From NCBI GenBank assembly GCA_021733705.1, contig JAIPKF010000060.1:1-8200 (forward strand): a DNA stretch of 8,200 nucleotides, written 5' to 3'. Source of the DNA: Chthoniobacterales bacterium (GTDB taxonomy: Bacteria; Verrucomicrobiota; Verrucomicrobiia; Chthoniobacterales; UBA6821). Both the position numbers and the translations under genes were made by a program. Below the pieces are notes generated by a model. The model saw only the letters and a list, made by a program, of their open reading frames with translations. It ran no database searches and was not told the origin of the DNA. Below, one piece after another: positions 1-5,439 of this stretch; position 1 is the stretch's first letter, and each line of letters begins with the position of its first letter.

Positions 1-483
1 CATCGCCAGGGGTACCTAGAAACATGGCGTCAACCAGGAGATCGTGGTCGACCCATGATGTATTATCGACTGACACATAAAGCTTACGATCTCTTTTCTG
101 AAGAAAACAACGATCTTTCACTCTCTCTTTTACAAGCAGCACGAACACTTTTTGGAATCACGGCTCCTCAAAAAATGTTGATGCTTCATTTTCGAACAAT
201 GACCGCTAAGTACAAAGAATCTATTCAAGGAGCAACGATTCAGGAACGTGCACGTTCTTTTGCTGAACTACGGGATAGTGAAGGACACTTTGCTCTTTTT
301 GAAAATGAAGTGCCGTGGAAAATTGTCGAGAGTCATAACCCTCTACAATCTCTTTTGAATCTTTATCCTGAAGTGGAAGCTCTCGAATGTAACATGATGA
401 GCGAGGTCATTGGCATTCCTATTCATCGTGAAATAAATCAGGTCGCAGGGATCTATCGAGCCATCATTCAACCTCAAACATAA
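1..483 (+). CDS. SufR-like winged-helix transcriptional regulator, 5'-partial
   Basis: The reading frame is open from the first base, so the gene begins outside the window and the ATG at 55 is not its start. The first visible residues (GYLETWRQPGDRGRP, then YRLT) read as the wing of a winged-helix DNA-binding domain, followed by the GRP-x3-YRLT linker and 'LF' helix typical of SufR/DeoR-like regulators. The C-terminal part (ESHNPLQSLLNLYPEVEALEC...IGIPIHRE...AGIYRAII) follows the SufR sensor domain, which in classical members holds an Fe-S cluster through several Cys. Here only one Cys remains (codon 388-390). The other usual positions read Pro (HNP), Glu (PEVE), Asn (REIN) and Ala (YRA). By inference it has lost the cluster or senses something else. 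galE starts 7 bases after its stop, suggesting co-transcription. Family assignment is by pattern only; the recognition helix is not visible. Confidence 0.7.
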   Translation, partial: HRQGYLETWRQPGDRGRPMMYYRLTHKAYDLFSEENNDLSLSLLQAARTLFGITAPQKMLMLHFRTMTAKYKESIQGATIQERARSFAELRDSEGHFALFENEVPWKIVESHNPLQSLLNLYPEVEALECNMMSEVIGIPIHREINQVAGIYRAIIQPQT

Positions 484-490
484 TAATCTG

Positions 491-1474
491 ATGAAATCAA
501 TCTTAGTCACTGGTGGAGCTGGCTATATAGGAAGTATCTGCGTTGAAGAACTTCTCAATGCTGGATATGAGGTAGCTGTTTTTGATAACTTAATCGAAGG
601 ACATCGGGCTGCGGTCGATCCCAGGGCTACTTTTTATAAAGGAGATCTTGCAAATCGCTCTGATATTGAAAAGGCACTGAGTGATTGTAATGCAACAGGT
701 GTAATGCATTTTGCTGCTCATGCTCTTGTGGGAGAATCAATGGTGAATCCTTCCAAATACTTTTATAACAATGTTTCCTGTGGTTTAAATCTCTTAGATG
801 CGATGGTAGCAAAAGGAGTAAAGCGATTTGTTTTTTCCTCCACTTGCGCCACTTTTGGAGTTCCAGAAAAAATGCCCATTGACGAATCAATGCCACAGCA
901 TCCCATTAATCCCTACGGAGCATCGAAGTTGATGTTCGAGCAAATATTAGACTGGTATGGAAAAATTCATCAAATCACTTTTGTGGCACTGCGTTACTTC
1001 AATGCAGCAGGGGCCAGCAAACATTTTGGAGAAGATCACCGGATTGAGACCCATTTGATTCCTAATGTGCTTCAAGTAGCTTTAGGAAAAAAAGAAAATA
1101 TTGAAGTTTACGGAACAGATTACCCCACTCCAGATGGAAGCTGTATACGTGACTACATTCATGTTCTTGATCTTGCTCAAGCACACTTACTCGCGCTTCA
1201 TGCTAAAAAAAGTGCTTTTTATAATCTGGGTACTGGAGGAGGAACCTCTGTCAAAGAGGTCATTGAATGCTGCCGTCGTACAACAGGATCTACTATTCCC
1301 ATTTTAGAAAAACCACGCCGTCCCGGTGATCCGCCTGCACTCATTGGTTCCTCCGATAAAATAAAAAAAGAACTTGGATGGAATCCTCACTATCAGAATA
1401 TTGAAAAAATTATTCAAAGCGCATGGGAATGGCATCAACGTCATCCTCAGGGATACAACGGAAACAACAAATAA
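491..1474 (+). CDS. galE: UDP-glucose 4-epimerase
   Basis: Interconverts UDP-glucose and UDP-galactose in the cytoplasm using bound NAD, supplying sugars for surface polysaccharide or galactose use. It is an extended short-chain dehydrogenase of 327 residues, close to the usual 330-340. Visible motifs: the NAD-binding GGAGYIGS at residues 8-15, the acidic residue ending beta-2 (D32, in FDNL), FAAHALVGES at 74-83, SST at 116-118 with Thr118 at the catalytic Ser/Thr position, and the YxxxK pair Y142/K146. RYFNAAGA (168-175) and RRPGD (276-280) are family hallmarks of the nucleotide-sugar side. The residue aligned with the E. coli Tyr299 gate is L284, so N-acetylated substrates cannot be excluded. 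The ATG at 491 begins directly with the Rossmann strand, so the start is firm, although no Shine-Dalgarno is evident. It lies 7 bases after the regulator gene and 37 before the TatD gene. Confidence 0.95.
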   Translation: MKSILVTGGAGYIGSICVEELLNAGYEVAVFDNLIEGHRAAVDPRATFYKGDLANRSDIEKALSDCNATGVMHFAAHALVGESMVNPSKYFYNNVSCGLNLLDAMVAKGVKRFVFSSTCATFGVPEKMPIDESMPQHPINPYGASKLMFEQILDWYGKIHQITFVALRYFNAAGASKHFGEDHRIETHLIPNVLQVALGKKENIEVYGTDYPTPDGSCIRDYIHVLDLAQAHLLALHAKKSAFYNLGTGGGTSVKEVIECCRRTTGSTIPILEKPRRPGDPPALIGSSDKIKKELGWNPHYQNIEKIIQSAWEWHQRHPQGYNGNNK

Positions 1475-1511
1475 CTGATATAAAAATGATTTTTGAAGAG
1501 CTGTAGGAACT

Positions 1512-2360
1512 ATGAAGCTTATTGAAACCCACGCTCATCTTGATGATCCTCGTTTCACTCATGACCTCGATGCAGTCATTGCACGTGCTCATGCAGCAGG
1601 GGTAACCCATATCATTACGATTGGAACTAATATGGAAAGCAATCGTTCTGCACTCCATCTTGCAGAGCGTTATCCTTCTATCTATGCGGCTCTAGGAATC
1701 CATCCTACCAATGTGAGTGGAGAGAGAACTTGTTGGAAGAGGGAGCTTCGTTCGCTTGCTACTCATCCAAAGGTAGTAGCTTTAGGGGAAATCGGTTTAG
1801 ACTACTATCATCCACCATCCGATGTATCTCCCCTCGGTTTAGAAAAATGGAAAGAGAATCAAAAAGACTTTTTTCAAGAACAGCTCGCTCTTGCGCTGGA
1901 GCTTGGTTTAAATGTCATTATTCACCAACGAGATCTTTCCGTTACTCAAAAAAAGGAACTTTCACTAGATTCTCCTCTTCACCATTACAATGCATGGGAG
2001 GAAACATTAAAAATACTCAACTCCTTTACAGGCACATTGCGTGCTGTGTTTCATTGTTTTGGAGGAAGTCCCAAGCAGGCATCTGAAGTCGTAGCATTAG
2101 GACACCTCATCTCTTTTACTGGAATCATCACTTTTAAAAATGCACCGCTCATTCGAGAAACAGCAAGATTAGTGAACCAAGATCATATCATGGTAGAAAC
2201 GGATGCTCCTTACCTTGCTCCTATTCCGTATCGTGGTGGACGAGCTGAGCCGGCACATGTACGTCTTGTCGCCGAAAAAATTGCTGAGGTAAGAGGCATC
2301 TCACTCGAAGAGGTGGCGGCAGTTACAACAGCAACAGCAGAGCATTTTTTTCGATTTTGA
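1512..2360 (+). CDS. tatD: TatD-family metal-dependent hydrolase (putative DNase)
   Basis: A TIM-barrel amidohydrolase-superfamily protein; studied relatives are cytoplasmic divalent-metal deoxyribonucleases linked to DNA repair or turnover. All expected metal ligands are visible: HxH at H7/H9 (ETHAHLDD), E93 in GEIGLD, H138 in IIHQRD, H181 in FHCFGG, and D231 in ETDAPYLAP, followed by the RGGRAEPAHV segment (241-250). Its 282 residues are about 20 more than common E. coli-type members. The extra length sits in loops after GEIGLDYY (about 100-118) and after HQRD (about 141-165). The ATG at 1512 is preceded by TAGGAA, a reasonable ribosome binding site, and starts right at the first barrel strand. 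Its stop nearly touches the next gene (ATG 2 bases later), so it is probably translationally linked to the ABC permease, although no functional link is known. Confidence 0.93.
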   Translation: MKLIETHAHLDDPRFTHDLDAVIARAHAAGVTHIITIGTNMESNRSALHLAERYPSIYAALGIHPTNVSGERTCWKRELRSLATHPKVVALGEIGLDYYHPPSDVSPLGLEKWKENQKDFFQEQLALALELGLNVIIHQRDLSVTQKKELSLDSPLHHYNAWEETLKILNSFTGTLRAVFHCFGGSPKQASEVVALGHLISFTGIITFKNAPLIRETARLVNQDHIMVETDAPYLAPIPYRGGRAEPAHVRLVAEKIAEVRGISLEEVAAVTTATAEHFFRF

Positions 2361-2362
2361 AT

Positions 2363-3145
2363 ATGACTATTTTAAAAGATTTTCTATTAAAAGAATTACG
2401 AAAAAATCGCACTCTCCTCTGCATTGGTTTTTTATTGACTCTTGTCATCGCAAGTATGGCCTGCACCCTTGTTTTTCAAACCAGCATGAGGATTTCTTTT
2501 TTAAAATGGAATCTTGTATGGCATTATCGCACTGTTTTTTGGCACGGTTGGCTGGAAACTTTTTTTATTTCGGTCATGGCACTCATGCTCAGTTGTTTTT
2601 TTGGAACTGCCATTGCAACAATTCAGAGATCCTCTATAAAATTGCTTCGTTTCGCCATGCTCTTAGTCATTGAAATCATTCGAGGAACCCCACTCCTGAC
2701 TCAGATTTTATTTTTTTTTTATGTGGTAGCTCATGGTATTGGCCTACAAAATCGTTTGATAACAGGGATATTCATTCTCTCTTTTTTTAGCAGCGTCTAT
2801 ATTGCGGAATTAATACGTGCAAGTATTGAGGTGATCCCAAAAACCCAATGGGAATCAGCAAAGGCCATTGGGCTCACAACCTTTCAAACGTACTGGTACG
2901 TAATTATACCTCAGGCATTGCGTCCTTTACTTCCCTCCCTAGCAGGGCAGCTGGCTTCTCTGATCAAAGATTCTTCATTGCTTTCAATCATCGGTATTTC
3001 AGAGTTAACCCTTGCCGCACAGCAAGTGAATGCAACCACTTATTGCACCTTGGAAAGTTTTTTCCCCCTAGCATTGGGATACTTAATATTAACACTTCCC
3101 ATCTCACTTGGAAGTCGTCTTCTTGAAAGGAAATTAAAAGTGTGA
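2363..3145 (+). CDS. Polar amino-acid ABC transporter permease (GlnP/HisM family)
   Basis: Inner-membrane permease of an amino-acid ABC importer. The core pattern is clear: a first core helix (WLETFFISVMALML), then EIIRGTPLLTQILFF, then the cytoplasmic EAA loop (AELIRASIEVIPKTQWESAKAIGL ending near IIPQALRPLLP), which docks on the ATPase, then LIKDSSLLSIIGISEL, a family signature. The protein is 260 residues from ATG 2363. A TTG at 2357 in the same frame would add two residues but overlap tatD; neither start has a convincing Shine-Dalgarno. Before the usual core there is an additional hydrophobic helix (about residues 18-38) and a loop, so it is longer than minimal family members. It contains a run of ten T (2711-2720). 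The substrate, perhaps glutamine, arginine or another polar amino acid, cannot be told from sequence. No substrate-binding protein gene is adjacent. Confidence 0.9.
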   Translation: MTILKDFLLKELRKNRTLLCIGFLLTLVIASMACTLVFQTSMRISFLKWNLVWHYRTVFWHGWLETFFISVMALMLSCFFGTAIATIQRSSIKLLRFAMLLVIEIIRGTPLLTQILFFFYVVAHGIGLQNRLITGIFILSFFSSVYIAELIRASIEVIPKTQWESAKAIGLTTFQTYWYVIIPQALRPLLPSLAGQLASLIKDSSLLSIIGISELTLAAQQVNATTYCTLESFFPLALGYLILTLPISLGSRLLERKLKV

Positions 3146-3894
3146 ATATCACTGCAACACATCTCAAGAAAAGTTTTACAATCAATAAAAAGATCAAAAT
3201 ATTATTTTCTGACTTATCTTTTTCAGTCACTTTTGATCATGTCTTAGCCCTTCTAGGACAGAGTGGTGGTGGTAAAACAACACTACTACGTATCTTAGCT
3301 GGACTTGAAATTCCTAAACATGGCTCTGTAATGGTCGATGGAGAGAGCATCTCTTTTGACCCTCATTCACTCTATTATTACCGTCAAAAAATAGGAGTTG
3401 TCTTTCAACAACAAAATCTCTTCCCTCACTTAACGGCCCTAGAGAATGTCATGCTTCCACTCACTGTTGTGCAACGCATGAAGCATTCTATTGCAAAAAA
3501 AAAGGCGGAAGAAATGTTAGAGCAACTTCAACTAACGGCTCATCAACATCAAAAGCCTCATCAACTCTCTGGAGGCCAAGGACAACGTGTTGCTATTGCA
3601 AGAGCTTTAATCACCCGTCCACAATTTTTACTTTTTGATGAGCCAACCTCTTCTCTCGATCCTGAAATGAAATCAGAAGTGTTAGAACTGATTGCTCAAT
3701 TGCGTACTTTTCGAATTCCGATGGTTCTGGTAACCCATGAAATCGAATTTGCAAGAAAATGTGCTGACCAAGTTCTATTTCTTGCAGAAGGAAAGATCAT
3801 AGATCAGGGTTCGACAAAGCATTTCTTTACTCATCCTAAAACAGAAGAACTCAGGCGATTTTTAGAATCAACAAGGGCATTCAATCACTCCTAA
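3142..3894 (+). CDS. Amino-acid ABC transporter ATP-binding protein (GlnQ/HisP family)
   Basis: Cytoplasmic ATPase that powers the permease encoded just upstream. All nucleotide-binding motifs are present in order in 250 residues: Walker A GQSGGGKTT (39-47), Q-loop around FQQQNLFPHLTALENV (88-103), signature LSGGQGQR (143-150 region), Walker B LLFDE with catalytic Glu167, D-loop SLDP (171-174) and switch histidine H199 (VTHE). The phrase QQNLFPH-x-TALENV is typical of the polar amino-acid class. Start is GTG at 3142, overlapping the permease stop by 4 bases (GTGA), with a good GAAAGGAAA ribosome binding site at about 3125-3133; the overlap implies coupled translation. The signature carries Gly where QQ is more common (GGQGQR), a tolerated change. 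A run of nine A (3495-3503) lies in the Lys-rich helix after TVVQRM. It is the last gene of the first block. Confidence 0.94.
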   Translation: MNITATHLKKSFTINKKIKILFSDLSFSVTFDHVLALLGQSGGGKTTLLRILAGLEIPKHGSVMVDGESISFDPHSLYYYRQKIGVVFQQQNLFPHLTALENVMLPLTVVQRMKHSIAKKKAEEMLEQLQLTAHQHQKPHQLSGGQGQRVAIARALITRPQFLLFDEPTSSLDPEMKSEVLELIAQLRTFRIPMVLVTHEIEFARKCADQVLFLAEGKIIDQGSTKHFFTHPKTEELRRFLESTRAFNHS

Positions 3895-3928
3895 CATATT
3901 TTAAAAACTGACTTTGTTAGCTTTTTAT
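3891..3928 (+). terminator. Weak terminator-like hairpin after the ABC ATPase gene
   Basis: CTAACA (3891-3896) can pair with TGTTAG (3915-3920), and the second arm is followed at once by CTTTTTAT. The stop codon of the ATPase gene lies within the first arm. The six-pair stem is A/T-rich with an 18-base loop, so it is a poor intrinsic terminator on its own. The large palindrome just downstream could equally act as the 3' end of the transcript. Confidence 0.3.
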
Positions 3929-3934
3929 AAATTG

Positions 3935-4121
3935 TTAACCCGAATATTGGATACTGAAGTGTCATGAAGCGCCGTGCAAAGCTTATGAGTACAAGGCGGG
4001 CGAAGGATTGTGATGCCGGGCTGTATGAGTACATACCGCCCAAATCACAATTCGAGACCAACGCAGTAATGATGAGCTTTCCACAAGCCGTAATAGATTT
4101 AGTATGAAATATCCGGGTTAA
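3935..4121. repeat. TTAA-bounded 187-bp palindromic repeat, MITE-like
   Basis: The segment begins TTAACCCGAATATT and ends with the inverse of TTAACCCGGATATT. Over the outer 21 bases the two ends match at 18 positions by hand count. Symmetry continues inward: GTG-c-AAAGCTTAT (3974-3986) pairs with ATGAGCTTT-c-CAC (4072-4084, one G-T pair), ATTGTGAT (4007-4014) with ATCACAAT (4044-4051), GGGC (4018-4021) with GCCC (4038-4041), and GTATG (4023-4027) with CATAC (4032-4036) around a 4-base loop. The pairs share one axis near 4028-4029, so the whole unit is a single long imperfect hairpin. No ORF is supported in it. TATGAGTACA also occurs twice directly (3984-3993 and 4024-4033). TTAA at both tips resembles the target-site duplication of piggyBac-like transposases, so a non-autonomous mobile element is the best reading. 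A long structured RNA or a BIME/ERIC-like repeat are alternatives. Confidence 0.75.
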
Positions 4122-4145
4122 GATGGCACTAGAAAGTATAAGGGG

Positions 4146-4177
4146 CCTCCTGAGTTGATAAAAAGGGAATCAGGTGG
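4146..4177 (+). promoter_or_regulatory. Hairpin covering the exbB ribosome binding site
   Basis: CCTCCTGA (4146-4153) is complementary at 7 of 8 positions to TCAGGTGG (4170-4177), with a 16-base loop. The right arm contains AGGTGG (4172-4177), the only good Shine-Dalgarno for the following gene, 6 bases before TTG 4184 and 15 before ATG 4193. Folding would therefore hide the ribosome binding site, a layout seen in translational control elements. Only seven pairs support it, so chance complementarity is possible, because any CCTCC near a Shine-Dalgarno pairs with it. Confidence 0.4.
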
Positions 4178-4183
4178 TAGATT

Positions 4184-4912
4184 TTGTTATTCATGAACAC
4201 CTCCTCCTCTCTCCTTTCCCAACTGGCGCATCTTCTTTTTGATAGCAACCATGCTCCCCCTGCAGGAAGTGTGCTAGATATCCTTGTGCGCGGAGGGTGG
4301 GTGATGCTTCCCCTCGCCTTTCTCTCAGTAATTACCGTTGCATTAATTTTAGTCTATCTCGTCACGCTACGCAGACGCGGTGTTGTTACCTCAAAGTATA
4401 TGACGATGGCAGAAACTCTTCTTAAGAAAGGAGATCTATTAGGATTTCTTTCCTCCTCAAGCCATCACACTGAAAGTGTCGCTCTCATTATGAATCGTAC
4501 TATCGATTTTATGGCTCAACATCCTGAGGCAACAGTTACACAAGCCCGGGAAATAGCACAAACCGAGGGAACTCGTGAAGCCAATATATACTTGCAACGA
4601 ATCCTCTTGCTTTCCGATATTGCTACAATTTCTCCGATGCTTGGGTTATTAGGAACTGTTTTTGGGATGATTCGTTCTTTTAATGTCATGGCAAATGACG
4701 TTGCAGCTTCACGTCCCATGCTTTTGGCTGGAGGTGTTGGCCAAGCACTTATTGCTACAGCTGCAGGTCTTGTGATAGGAATTCTAGCAATGGCTGGCTA
4801 CGCTTTTTTTAGAAGTCGTGTGCATTCTATGATTTCTGACATGGAGTCAGCAACGGCACTACTCCTTGCCTTACTTCCAAAAAGAGAAGAACGAAAAAAC
4901 TCCGAAGAGTAA
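4184..4912 (+). CDS. exbB: MotA/TolQ/ExbB-family proton channel protein
   Basis: Inner-membrane subunit of a proton-motive-force-driven motor, forming the pentameric channel around an ExbD/TolR dimer. It has the family's three-helix plan: helix 1 at about 39-61 (WVMLPLAFLSVITVALILVYLV), a cytoplasmic domain at about 62-140, helix 2 at about 142-164 with SPMLGLLGTVFGMI, and helix 3 at about 186-208 with GGVGQALIATAAGLVIG. These last two are the conserved channel motifs. At 242 residues it is of normal length. The start is uncertain: TTG 4184 has AGGTGG at ideal spacing, whereas ATG 4193 (three codons later) is too far from it. The N-terminal stretch of about 35 residues before helix 1 is poorly conserved, so protein similarity does not decide. 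The ExbD-like gene follows after 66 bases. ExbB and TolQ cannot be separated here, since neither tonB nor tolA is present. Confidence 0.9.
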   Translation: MLFMNTSSSLLSQLAHLLFDSNHAPPAGSVLDILVRGGWVMLPLAFLSVITVALILVYLVTLRRRGVVTSKYMTMAETLLKKGDLLGFLSSSSHHTESVALIMNRTIDFMAQHPEATVTQAREIAQTEGTREANIYLQRILLLSDIATISPMLGLLGTVFGMIRSFNVMANDVAASRPMLLAGGVGQALIATAAGLVIGILAMAGYAFFRSRVHSMISDMESATALLLALLPKREERKNSEE

Positions 4913-4978
4913 AGTTCTCCTCCCCTAAGTCACAATATATTAACGATTGGTATTACGCTGCTCTGACTTCCACTCCCC

Positions 4979-5428
4979 GTGAATTTTCGAACCCACACTA
5001 CTACTGAGCCGAAAGGATTTCTCATTGCTCCAATGGTCGATATCTTACTCGTACTCCTCGGATTTTTTATGCTTACCTGGACTTTTGCACGTTATGAAAC
5101 GGAGCTCGATGTTCAAGTTCCTACTGCACAAGAGGGAAAGGAGGTCCGGCGCTCTCCTGGTGAAGTGATTATCAATGTTAAAGCCGATGGCTCCATTGTA
5201 ATGAATCGACATCTTTATTCTCCAGATGAATTGACCACAACACTCTCACATATTGCCACTCTTTATCCCGATCAAGCGATCATTCTACGTGGGGATGAAA
5301 AAGTTGCTTACACTCATATCGTTCAAGTCCTTGATATATGTCGAAGTGCAAACATTTGGAATGTTGCTTTTGCAACAACGAAAGCTAACGCTGCAGATGC
5401 TCCTCCTAAGCAGAGTCCAGAATCTTAA
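4979..5428 (+). CDS. exbD: ExbD/TolR-family biopolymer transport protein
   Basis: Single-span inner-membrane partner of the ExbB-like channel protein; its helix lies in the channel and its periplasmic domain transmits force. Residues 1-15 are a short cytoplasmic tail and 16-37 the membrane helix, with APMVDILLVLLGFFML carrying the essential Asp (D21). The periplasmic domain (about 40-135) ends with the typical IILRGDEKVAYTHIVQVLDICRSANIWNVAFAT pattern in two stretches, followed by a hydrophilic Ala/Pro-rich tail. At 149 residues it is of normal size. GTG 4979 is the only usable start after an in-frame TGA at 4964. The next Met would remove most of the N-terminal tail and half the helix lead-in. 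There is no visible Shine-Dalgarno, so translation may depend on ribosomes arriving from exbB. The TPR gene follows after 11 bases. Confidence 0.92.
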   Translation: MNFRTHTTTEPKGFLIAPMVDILLVLLGFFMLTWTFARYETELDVQVPTAQEGKEVRRSPGEVIINVKADGSIVMNRHLYSPDELTTTLSHIATLYPDQAIILRGDEKVAYTHIVQVLDICRSANIWNVAFATTKANAADAPPKQSPES

Positions 5429-5439
5429 GGCATTGGCGC

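Noticed and set aside
55..483. ATG at 55 as the start of the first gene
   Set aside because: The frame is open to base 1, and the codons before 55 encode the wing and GRP linker of the DNA-binding domain, so the gene is cut by the window edge.
627..896. Minus-strand open frame inside galE
   Set aside because: It lies wholly within a strongly conserved gene and its translation shows no family pattern; it is a shadow.
2848..3230. Alternative frames on both strands over the permease-ATPase junction
   Set aside because: They overlap two well-supported, coupled genes and encode no recognisable motif.
3935..4121. CRISPR or tRNA-like origin of the palindromic region
   Set aside because: There is no regular spacing of direct repeats and no cloverleaf. 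The symmetry is one inverted pair over the full length, with only a single 10-bp direct repeat.
4114..4142. Promoter for exbB with TATAAG at 4137-4142
   Set aside because: No acceptable -35 box lies 16-18 bases upstream, and a start near 4149 would remove most of the hairpin arm. I cannot support a specific promoter.
4913..4978. Regulatory site between exbB and exbD
   Set aside because: The 66 bases show no clear hairpin, Shine-Dalgarno or promoter boxes.
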